Shown: positions 1 to 5,252 of the stretch, one piece after another | How the letters are laid out: the number at the start of each line of letters is the position of its first letter | How positions within the stretch are numbered: the first letter of the stretch is position 1 | Source of the DNA: an uncultured Haemophilus sp. | GTDB taxonomy: Bacteria; Pseudomonadota; Gammaproteobacteria; Enterobacterales; Pasteurellaceae | DNA length: 5,305 nucleotides | Reading direction: 5' to 3' | Assembly: GCF_905207935.1 (NCBI RefSeq) | Contig: NZ_CAJLNI010000122.1 | Coordinates: 1-5,305, forward strand | The notes under the pieces: model-generated | What the model was told of the DNA's origin: nothing | Databases searched by the model: none | Seen by the model: the letters and a program-made list of their open reading frames with translations, nothing else | Program-made: the position numbers and the translations under genes

Positions 1-497
1 CGTGCATCACCAATATACACATAACTAATTTGACGAAGTGGCTTGTCACAATGTTCAATCATCGTGAGAACATCCGCGAGCATTTGAGTAGGATGAAACT
101 CATCCGTTAAACCATTAAACACCGGCACACCTGCATAATCCGCAAGTTCTTGCACAGTACTTTGTTTAAAGCCCCGATATTCAATCGCATCATACATTCT
201 CCCAAGAACTCGAGCTGTATCCTTCATGCTTTCTTTATGTCCAATCTGAGATGAATTTGGATCAATGTAAGTCACTCTAGCACCTTGATCATAAGCAGCC
301 ACTTCAAAAGCACAACGAGTACGAGTTGAGGTTTTTTCAAAAATGAGTGCAATATTTTTACCTTTAAGTTGTTGCTGCTCTGTCCCTGCATATTTAGCTC
401 GTTTCAAATCACGTGATAAATCTAACAAATAATTAATTTCGAATTCTGAATGATGAACAAGACTCAATAGGTGTCTATTTTTAAGATTAAAAGCCAT
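1..497 (-). CDS. arcB: Ornithine carbamoyltransferase, catabolic type (partial, C-terminal half outside window)
   Basis: This cytoplasmic enzyme interconverts ornithine plus carbamoyl phosphate and citrulline plus phosphate. The frame is open for 165 codons from the ATG at 497-495 to the window edge, about half of the family's usual length of roughly 334 residues. The carbamoyl-phosphate-binding motif STRTR lies at residues 57-61 within the stretch FEKTSTRTR. The second conserved motif, HPTQ, lies at 135-138 within TDEFHPTQ. The intervening SQIGHKES and DTARVLGRMYD stretches are typical of the ArgF/ArgI/ArcB group and rule out aspartate carbamoyltransferase. An AAGGAG ribosome site at 509-504, six bases before the ATG, supports the start. 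It is divergent from cpdB and shares a 232-base regulatory region with it. Choosing arcB over argF rests on my recollection of the Haemophilus protein, not on a residue that separates the two. The rest of the gene, and any arcC neighbour, lies off the left edge. Confidence 0.93.
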   Translation of the reverse strand, partial: MAFNLKNRHLLSLVHHSEFEINYLLDLSRDLKRAKYAGTEQQQLKGKNIALIFEKTSTRTRCAFEVAAYDQGARVTYIDPNSSQIGHKESMKDTARVLGRMYDAIEYRGFKQSTVQELADYAGVPVFNGLTDEFHPTQMLADVLTMIEHCDKPLRQISYVYIGDA

Positions 498-729
498 AGC
501 GATCTCCTTATCGGATGCCATCAATAAATGCAGGCTACCTTACTATGAATGACTTAATTTCTAGTGGATTGGATAGCCTATTTTTGTCCCAAATGCGGAG
601 TTTTGCAACAAAATTCAATCCTTTATTTTGTGATGCTCATCACACTTCATCCCAGAACTTTATATTGCGCTTTCTTTATATATAAAAGAGATTTAAAATC
701 CCGTCGATTATCACACAACAGGAGCACAT
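498..729. promoter_or_regulatory. Divergent arcB-cpdB intergenic regulatory region
   Basis: This 232-base AT-rich region lies between two divergent start codons, so it must hold promoters in both directions. It contains a perfect CRP-type palindrome (629-644), listed separately. For cpdB, the best -10-like sequence downstream of that site is in the TATATATAAAA run at 677-687, with no good -35; this would fit an activator-dependent promoter. The cpdB ribosome site is AGGAG at 720-724, five bases before ATG. For arcB (minus strand), candidate elements are TTGCAA at 608-603 and TAGGCT at 580-575, with a spacer too long for a standard promoter, so its start point cannot be placed. A short inverted repeat TTTTG-CAA-CAAAA sits at 601-613. 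Confidence 0.7.
629..644. promoter_or_regulatory. CRP (cAMP receptor protein) operator, perfect TGTGA-N6-TCACA
   Basis: The sequence TGTGATGCTCATCACA is a perfect match to the CRP core TGTGA-N6-TCACA. The symmetry extends one base inward on each side (TGTGAT-GCTC-ATCACA). It lacks the C at position 6 of each half that marks the competence-type CRP-S sites (TGCGA) of Pasteurellaceae, so it should be an ordinary CRP-N site. Its centre, 636.5, is about 94 bases from the cpdB ATG and 140 bases from the arcB ATG. If cpdB uses a -10 within 677-687, the site centres near -53 to -57, which does not exactly match the classic -41.5 or -61.5 positions. Which gene it controls is therefore inferred. FNR (TTGAT-N4-ATCAA) is less likely because the G at the third outer position favours CRP. 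Confidence 0.78.
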
Positions 730-2703
730 ATGATCAACAGAAGAGATTTCATCCAACTTGGCGCAAGCAGCATTTTAGCGTTGAGTGCGAGCCGTTTTGC
801 TTTTGCGAAAAGCGACACACAAGTCGATTTACGTATCGTAGCAACGACCGATATTCACAGTTTTTTAACTGACTTCGATTACTACAAAGATGCACCTACA
901 GAGAAATTCGGTTTTACCCGTGCAGCAAGCTTGATTCGTCAAGCTCGTCAAGAGGTGAAAAACAGCGTTTTAGTTGATAACGGTGACTTAATTCAAGGTA
1001 ACCCAATTGCTGACTATCAAGCAGCTAAAGGTTATAAAGAAGGCAAACCAAACCCAGCTGTAGATTGCTTAAATGCGATGCACTATGAAGTGGGCACATT
1101 AGGTAACCACGAATTTAACTATGGCTTAGATTATTTAGCTGATGCGATTAAACAAGCGAAATTCCCAATCATCAATGCCAACGTAGTGAAAGTCGGTACT
1201 GAAGAGCCCTATTTCACGCCTTATGTCATTCAAACCAAAGAAGTGGTGGATAGCCAAGGTAAAACACATAAACTAAACATCGGTTATATCGGTTTTGTGC
1301 CACCACAAATTATGGTGTGGGATAAAGCGAACTTACAAGGCAAAGTAGAAACGCTCGATATCGTGAAAACCGCACAAAAATATGTGCCAGAAATGAAACA
1401 AAAAGGCGCAGATATTATTGTGGCACTTGCGCACACTGGCCCATCTGACGAACCATATCAAGAAGGTGCAGAAAACTCAGCATTCTACCTTGCTGATGTA
1501 CCACACATTGATGCGATTGTTTTTGGTCACTCTCACCGTTTATTCCCGAATAAAGAGTTCGCCAAATCACCGAATGCGGATATTGCTAAAGGTACTGTGA
1601 AAGGCGTGGCTGAAAGTATGGCAGGTTACTGGGCAAACAACATCAGTGTGATTGACTTAACCCTTGCTCAACACAACGGCAAATGGTTAGTGGCTGATGG
1701 TAAAGCGGCACTTCGCCCAATTTACGATGCTGAAAACAAAAAAGCGACCACAGAAAGTGATGCAGAATTGACCGCACTTTTAAAACCTGTGCATGAAGCC
1801 ACCCGTGAATTCGTGGCACAGCCAATCGGTAAAGCGACCGATAACATGTATAGCTACTTAGCCCTAGTGCAAGATGACCCAACCATTCAAATTGTGAACC
1901 AAGCACAAAAAGCTTATGTGGAAAAGGTAGCACCAAGTGTTGCGGCAATGGCGGGCTTACCAATTTTAAGTGCGGGCGCACCATTTAAAGCCGGCGGACG
2001 TAAAAATGACCCTACTGGCTATACTGAAGTTAACAAAGGTGAATTAACCTTCCGTAATGCAGCAGATTTATACCTCTATCCAAATACCTTAGTTGTTGTC
2101 AAAGCAACAGGTGAAGAATTGAAAGAATGGTTGGAATGTAGCGCAGGGATGTTTAAACAAATCGATCCAACAAGTGACAAACCACAATCTTTACTTGATT
2201 GGGACGGTTTCCGTACTTATAACTACGATGTGATTGACGGCGTAAATTATGAATTCGACCTAACTCAACCACCGCGTTATGACGGCGAATGTAAATTGAT
2301 TAACCCGAACTCACACCGCGTGGTGAATTTAACTTACCAAGGTAAACCGGTTGATCCAAAAGCAGAATTCTTAATTGCGACTAATAACTATCGTGCTTAC
2401 GGTAATAAATTCCCAGGCACAGGCGATGCACACATTGTTTACGCTTCTCCTGATGAAAACCGCCAAATTCTTGCGGATTACATCAAAGCAGAAAGCGAAA
2501 AAAATGGCCATGTAAACCCAAGTGCGGATAAAAACTGGCGCTTTGCACCGATTAAAGGTAACGATAAATTAGATGTGCGTTTTGAAACCTCACCAAGCGA
2601 ACAAGCGGCGAAATTCATTCAAGATAATGCACAATACCCAATGAAAAAAGTCGGCACCGATGAAGTGGGCTTTGCGGTATATCAAATCGATTTATCGAAA
2701 TAA
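730..2703 (+). CDS. cpdB: 2',3'-cyclic-nucleotide 2'-phosphodiesterase / 3'-nucleotidase, periplasmic, Tat-type signal
   Basis: This bifunctional periplasmic enzyme opens 2',3'-cyclic nucleotides (RNA breakdown products) to 3'-nucleotides and then removes the phosphate, yielding nucleosides for uptake. The 657-residue length is right for full-length CpdB. An N-terminal calcineurin-like metallophosphoesterase domain (about 32-280) shows the metal ligands in order: TTDIH (D41, H43), NGDLIQG (D86), GNHEF (N126, H127), AH at 234-235 and GHSH (H267, H269). A 5'-nucleotidase C-terminal domain follows (about 360-610), with SAGAPFKAGGR at 414-424 and NNYRAYGNKFPG at 552-563, the substrate-binding region of the family. 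The N-terminus carries NRRDFIQ (3-9), a short hydrophobic stretch and an AFA cleavage site after residue 26, which indicates Tat rather than Sec export. The ATG at 730 keeps this signal intact and is preceded by AGGAG at 720-724. It is transcribed alone and converges on the metS/transporter operon. A minus-orientation uptake signal lies inside at 1771-1779. Confidence 0.96.
   Translation: MINRRDFIQLGASSILALSASRFAFAKSDTQVDLRIVATTDIHSFLTDFDYYKDAPTEKFGFTRAASLIRQARQEVKNSVLVDNGDLIQGNPIADYQAAKGYKEGKPNPAVDCLNAMHYEVGTLGNHEFNYGLDYLADAIKQAKFPIINANVVKVGTEEPYFTPYVIQTKEVVDSQGKTHKLNIGYIGFVPPQIMVWDKANLQGKVETLDIVKTAQKYVPEMKQKGADIIVALAHTGPSDEPYQEGAENSAFYLADVPHIDAIVFGHSHRLFPNKEFAKSPNADIAKGTVKGVAESMAGYWANNISVIDLTLAQHNGKWLVADGKAALRPIYDAENKKATTESDAELTALLKPVHEATREFVAQPIGKATDNMYSYLALVQDDPTIQIVNQAQKAYVEKVAPSVAAMAGLPILSAGAPFKAGGRKNDPTGYTEVNKGELTFRNAADLYLYPNTLVVVKATGEELKEWLECSAGMFKQIDPTSDKPQSLLDWDGFRTYNYDVIDGVNYEFDLTQPPRYDGECKLINPNSHRVVNLTYQGKPVDPKAEFLIATNNYRAYGNKFPGTGDAHIVYASPDENRQILADYIKAESEKNGHVNPSADKNWRFAPIKGNDKLDVRFETSPSEQAAKFIQDNAQYPMKKVGTDEVGFAVYQIDLSK
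1771..1779 (-). repeat. DNA uptake signal sequence (Hin-type USS) inside cpdB
   Basis: A perfect reverse complement of AAGTGCGGT encodes Thr-Ala-Leu in cpdB (residues 348-350). The minus-strand continuation CAATTCTGCATCACTTTC partly matches the extended signal. It lies at the boundary between the phosphoesterase and C-terminal domains, where sequence constraint is expected to be low. Confidence 0.9.
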
Positions 2704-2709
2704 CAAAAA

Positions 2710-2730
2710 AGGGCGTGCTCAGCACGCCCT
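2710..2730. terminator. Hairpin terminator between cpdB and the metS/transporter operon, strongest for the minus strand
   Basis: A near-perfect 21-base GC-rich palindrome pairs AGGGCGTGC with GCACGCCCT around a TCA loop. Read on the minus strand, it is followed at once by six T residues (complement of A2705-A2710), a textbook intrinsic terminator for the transporter/metS transcript. Read on the plus strand, the downstream bases (TACTTATTTC) make only a weak T-tract. Stopping cpdB transcripts may therefore also involve the second small hairpin at 2747-2760 (GGTCAA-TT-TTGACC), which is followed by TTATTTTTCTT. Confidence 0.9.
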
Positions 2731-2740
2731 ACTTATTTCA

Positions 2741-2749
2741 AAGTGCGGT
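2741..2749 (+). repeat. DNA uptake signal sequence (Hin-type USS)
   Basis: A perfect AAGTGCGGT core is followed by the two spaced AT segments of the extended signal (AATTTT and ATTTTT). It lies in the convergent gap, directly before the metS stop codon. Its last bases form a small hairpin, GGTCAA-TT-TTGACC at 2747-2760, which may serve as a secondary terminator. Such signals are recognised during natural transformation in Haemophilus and relatives. Confidence 0.92.
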
Positions 2750-2760
2750 CAATTTTGACC

Positions 2761-2859
2761 TTATTTTTCTTCTTTTGGAAGTCTGATTAAGGAAAAGATC
2801 AAGCCGCCCCAAATCACAAAAAGCGCCACAATCATCATTGTAATTGCAATACTTGTCAT
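2761..2859 (-). CDS. metS: MetS-type small subunit of a methionine/alanine importer, 32 residues
   Basis: A 32-residue peptide starts at the ATG at 2859 and ends at the TAA at 2763-2761. Its sequence opens MTSIAITMMIVALFVIWGG and ends FSLIRLPKEEK. It is one membrane helix (about 3-25) with a short charged C-terminal tail. This architecture, and the position right after an NSS-family transporter, match the MaAIMP_sms/MetS family, whose Corynebacterium glutamicum member works with the transporter MetP in methionine and alanine uptake. The gene begins two bases after the transporter stop codon. Its ribosome site AAGGAG (2872-2867) lies inside the last codons of the transporter, seven bases before the ATG, so translation is probably coupled. 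A strong minus-strand terminator follows. The family call rests on architecture and context, and the substrate is inferred. Confidence 0.85.
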   Translation of the reverse strand: MTSIAITMMIVALFVIWGGLIFSLIRLPKEEK

Positions 2860-2861
2860 CT

Positions 2862-4376
2862 TTATTCTCCTTTTTCTTCAAGCTTGAAGTTGTCTTCATT
2901 TTTCCATTGTAAACGAGAAAGAATGAACGAAACAACCACTAGCGAAATTGCCATACCCCAACCAAAGATATTTACAAACCAGCTTGGATAGCCTTCATAA
3001 CCTTCTGTAAATACTTTCGCACCTTCACTCAATAACATAAAGGCGAGAATACCGGTGGTGATGACAATGCATAAACGCCATAGGAAACCGACTTTGAATG
3101 AAGAGCTTTGATTTAAGTGGTTGCCTAATAAGCCTAATTTTTCATTTGCTACAATCACAATTAATGAAACAAATGCCACTGCAACGATACCAAAGTAGTT
3201 CACGAATTTATCTAATACATCAAGCATTGGTAAGCCGGTTGTCGTACCAAATAAAATGACTGATACCACCATCATTGGTAAACCAACAACAAAGGTCGCT
3301 TTTGCTCGACGTAAACGGAGTTTATCTTGAATCGCTGAAATGATTACTTCAATAACAGAGATAAATGAGGTTAATGCCGCAAAGGTTAATGAACCAAAGA
3401 ACAGTACCCCTAATACTTCACCGAATGGTGCTTTGTTAATAATAGTTGGGAATGCAAAGAAGGCTAAACCAATACCGCCTTTTGCCACTTCGCTCACCTC
3501 TACGCCTTGTGCGGTTGCGATGAAACCTAATGCCGCAAATACACCGATACCGGCAAGCACTTCAAAGCTTGAGTTCGCAAAACCGACAACCAAGCCACTA
3601 CCTGTTAAATCAGAATCTTTCTTCAAGTACGATGCATACGTGATCATAATCCCGAAACAGATGGAAAGAGAGAAGAAGATTTGACCATAAGCTGCAATCC
3701 ACACGCTTGGGTTAGATAGTTTTGACCAGTCTGGTGTAAATAATGCGTTCAAGCCTTTTTCTGCACCTGGTAAGAATAAAGAATAAACTACCAATGCCAC
3801 AAACATTACGACTAAAACAGGCATTAAGATATCTGAAGATTTAGAAATCCCTTTTTGAATACCTAAAGAAAGCACGCCTAACGCCACTAACCATACAGCA
3901 ATTAATGGACCTGTTACCATGCCGACAAACTCAAAACTCACACCATTGCTGATCTCACCCATTTTTAAAAATTCATGTAGGAAGAAATCAATCGGCTGAT
4001 CACCCCACGCAGAATTAAGTGAGAAATAGGTATAGCTTGCTGCCCAACCTAATACCACGGCGTAGTAAAGACCAATGATAACATTCACCATTACTTGCCA
4101 CCAACCAAACACCTCAAAGTGCGGGTTAAAACGACGATAAGAAAGTGGGGCACCACCACGATGGCGATGACCAATTGCGTAATCTAAGAAAAGCAATGGA
4201 ATACCAGCGGTTAAAAGTGCAATAAGATAGGGGATAATAAATGCACCACCACCATTTTCATAAGTAGTATAAGGGAAACGCCAGATGTTTCCTAAGCCAA
4301 CAGCGGATCCAATCGCCGCCATAATAAATGCTTTCCGACCAGAGAAGGTCTCACGCTTTGCGTTTGACTGCGTCAT
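2862..4376 (-). CDS. Sodium-dependent transporter, neurotransmitter:sodium symporter (NSS/SNF) family, probable MetP-type amino-acid importer
   Basis: This 504-residue inner-membrane protein should import an amino acid using the sodium gradient. The family signature is clear in helix 1 and the start of helix 2: GSAVGLGNIWRFPY at 23-36, then ENGGGAFIIPY at 40-50. A25 and N30 align with the LeuT sodium ligands A22 and N27. The unwound helix-6 segment is recognisable as FFSLSICFGIMITYASY at 234-250. I count about 12 hydrophobic segments, near 16-38, 45-67, 92-118, 151-173, 183-202, 226-250, 264-290, 320-350, 360-378, 390-410, 430-450 and 467-488. I chose the ATG at 4376 because AAGGAA (4388-4383) sits six bases upstream. 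An alternative TTG at 4409 would fall inside the promoter -10 and add 11 residues that do not belong to the family fold. The downstream MetS-type peptide suggests methionine or alanine as substrate, but nothing seen in the transporter itself proves this. Confidence 0.93.
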   Translation of the reverse strand: MTQSNAKRETFSGRKAFIMAAIGSAVGLGNIWRFPYTTYENGGGAFIIPYLIALLTAGIPLLFLDYAIGHRHRGGAPLSYRRFNPHFEVFGWWQVMVNVIIGLYYAVVLGWAASYTYFSLNSAWGDQPIDFFLHEFLKMGEISNGVSFEFVGMVTGPLIAVWLVALGVLSLGIQKGISKSSDILMPVLVVMFVALVVYSLFLPGAEKGLNALFTPDWSKLSNPSVWIAAYGQIFFSLSICFGIMITYASYLKKDSDLTGSGLVVGFANSSFEVLAGIGVFAALGFIATAQGVEVSEVAKGGIGLAFFAFPTIINKAPFGEVLGVLFFGSLTFAALTSFISVIEVIISAIQDKLRLRRAKATFVVGLPMMVVSVILFGTTTGLPMLDVLDKFVNYFGIVAVAFVSLIVIVANEKLGLLGNHLNQSSSFKVGFLWRLCIVITTGILAFMLLSEGAKVFTEGYEGYPSWFVNIFGWGMAISLVVVSFILSRLQWKNEDNFKLEEKGE

Positions 4377-4407
4377 ATTAAGTTCCTTTTTAATGAAGAA
4401 AGATTTC

Positions 4408-4435
4408 AATATAATGAATTCTAAAACCGAGTCAA
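4408..4435 (-). promoter_or_regulatory. Sigma-70 promoter of the transporter-metS operon
   Basis: On the minus strand, TTGACT (4435-4430) and TATATT (4413-4408) are separated by 16 bases, close to the consensus TTGACA and TATAAT. The predicted start is near 4401, giving a leader of about 25 bases before the ATG at 4376, with the ribosome site at 4388-4383. No operator is evident; in particular I see no MetJ-like AGACGTCT repeat. Confidence 0.75.
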
Positions 4436-4447
4436 GAATTTGATTTA

Positions 4448-4456
4448 AAGTGCGGT
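4448..4456 (+). repeat. DNA uptake signal sequence (Hin-type USS)
   Basis: A perfect AAGTGCGGT is followed by TAAAAAT and then a run of eight T residues, matching the extended Haemophilus uptake signal very well. It lies upstream of the transporter promoter in the divergent gap. It is a single copy, with no inverted partner to form a terminator. Confidence 0.93.
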
Positions 4457-4535
4457 TAAAAATAATGAATTTTTTTTAAAAATCACTGTCTAAAGGCCGA
4501 ATTTAATCTCTATTAACAACCAAAAGGAAACATTT

Positions 4536-5174
4536 ATGGATCTCAACAGCATTTTAAATCAAGTTTTAGATGTTGCTAAAAACTCTGCAAGCAAACTTGA
4601 AACCGGCAACCAAACAATCGACTCTCTCACAAAAGTAGGCGGTGGTGCAGCATTAGGCGGTATTTTATCAATGATTTTAGGCCGTAGCGGCGGTGCAAGC
4701 TTAGCAAAATTAGGCTCACTTGCTGTATTAGGTAATCTTGCTTACCAAGCGTACCAAAACTATCAAAAATCCCAACAAAACACCCAACCAAACATTTCAG
4801 AAAATTCGTTTGATGTATTAAATTCATCAAGCCATGTCGATGCGGGTGAATTAATTTTACGTACTATGATTGCCGCAGCGGCAGCAGACGGTGAAATCAC
4901 TGAAGATGAAAAACAAACTATCGCAAATGAAGCGGGTAACAACCCTGAATTAGCGCAATGGCTTGAACAAGAAATCCAAAATCCAATTTCTATCAATGAA
5001 ATTGCACGTCTTGTTGGTAACGATACTGCACTTGCAAGCAATGTATACTTAGCTGCACGTTTAGTAAGCAAAGACTTATCTCGCAAAGAAATCATTTTCT
5101 TAGCTAATTTAGCTCAAGCGTTAGGTTTAGATGATGCGCTTGTTGAACAATTAGAAAAACAAGCAGGCTTCTAA
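4536..5174 (+). CDS. DUF533 / TerB-like protein of the YebE type, function unknown
   Basis: This 212-residue protein resembles the Enterobacteriaceae YebE group (DUF533), often labelled a tellurite-resistance TerB-like protein; its biochemical role is not known. Residues 1-30 form a polar N-terminal helix. Residues 34-74 are rich in glycine and alanine (GGGAALGGILSMILG, then LAKLGSLAVLGNLAYQAY) and could be a membrane or membrane-associated hairpin. A polar, asparagine- and glutamine-rich linker spans about 75-100. A helical C-terminal domain (about 103-210) follows, with AAAAADGEITEDEKQTI at 113-129. The acidic cluster D118, E120, E123, D124 and E125 resembles the metal-binding loop region of TerB-fold proteins. 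The ATG at 4536 has AAAGGAAA upstream at 4523-4530. The gene stands alone, divergent from the transporter and closed by a strong terminator. No other ter genes are nearby, so actual tellurite resistance is doubtful. Confidence 0.85.
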   Translation: MDLNSILNQVLDVAKNSASKLETGNQTIDSLTKVGGGAALGGILSMILGRSGGASLAKLGSLAVLGNLAYQAYQNYQKSQQNTQPNISENSFDVLNSSSHVDAGELILRTMIAAAAADGEITEDEKQTIANEAGNNPELAQWLEQEIQNPISINEIARLVGNDTALASNVYLAARLVSKDLSRKEIIFLANLAQALGLDDALVEQLEKQAGF

Positions 5175-5202
5175 TTTTGTGTAGAAAACATCGCGTTTTC
5201 TG

Positions 5203-5211
5203 ACCGCACTT
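5203..5211 (-). repeat. DNA uptake signal sequence (Hin-type USS), minus orientation
   Basis: ACCGCACTT is the exact reverse complement of the uptake core. On the minus strand it is followed by AGAAAA and GTTTTC, the two AT segments of the extended signal. These segments also pair as a weak hairpin (AGAAAAC with GTTTTCT, 5183-5201). It lies between the DUF533 stop codon and its terminator. Confidence 0.92.
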
Positions 5212-5217
5212 CTTATC

Positions 5218-5252
5218 AAAAAACACGATAATCTTAGTTATCGTGTTTTTTT
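5218..5252 (+). terminator. Rho-independent terminator after the DUF533 gene
   Basis: The stem AAACACGATAA (5221-5231) pairs perfectly with TTATCGTGTTT (5238-5248) around the loop TCTTAG. It can extend by three more A-T pairs, and the T-run continues to 5252. The A-run on the 5' side means it could also stop transcription arriving from the right. Confidence 0.92.

Larger units (their letters stand above)
4377..4535. promoter_or_regulatory. Divergent intergenic region between the transporter operon and the DUF533 gene
   Basis: This 159-base AT-rich region holds the transporter promoter on the minus strand and an uptake signal. The plus-strand promoter of the DUF533 gene must also lie here. 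Candidates are a -10-like TTTAAT at 4502-4507 without a clear -35, and a sigma-E-like pair GAATTT (4467-4472), 16 bases, TCTAAA (4489-4494). The ribosome site for the downstream gene is AAAGGAAA at 4523-4530, seven bases from the ATG when measured from AGGA. Confidence 0.6.

Noticed and set aside
519..528. FNR-like half site TTGAT (minus strand) near the arcB ribosome site
   Set aside because: It has no ATCAA partner, and it lies too close to the start codon to be an activator site.
544..560. ArgR-like half site TATGAAT in the arcB leader
   Set aside because: Only one half of the ARG box matches; the second half (TAATTTC) does not fit ATTCANW, so it is not separable from chance in AT-rich DNA.
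601..613. Short inverted repeat TTTTG-CAA-CAAAA
   Set aside because: It is too short and AT-rich to interpret as a terminator or operator, and its spacing does not match CRP-S competence sites.
564..872. Open frame of 102 codons on the plus strand overlapping the start of cpdB
   Set aside because: It overlaps the CRP site and the first 140 bases of cpdB in another frame, has no ribosome site and shows no recognisable protein features.
1643..1984. Minus-strand frame of 113 codons within cpdB
   Set aside because: It lies wholly opposite a confidently identified gene, its composition looks like an antisense reading, and it has no start signals.
2738..2935. Minus-strand frame of 65 codons overlapping metS
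   Set aside because: It is another frame of the transporter end and of metS; it has no ribosome site and no family match, whereas the 32-residue frame has both context and a family.
3340..3684. Plus-strand frame of 114 codons within the transporter
   Set aside because: It is antisense to the NSS transporter. Its proline/threonine/lysine-rich sequence is what the reverse of a hydrophobic gene gives.
4763..5095. Minus-strand frame of 110 codons in the DUF533 gene
   Set aside because: It is antisense to a complete gene with clear signals and is serine/alanine-rich as expected from a reversed reading.
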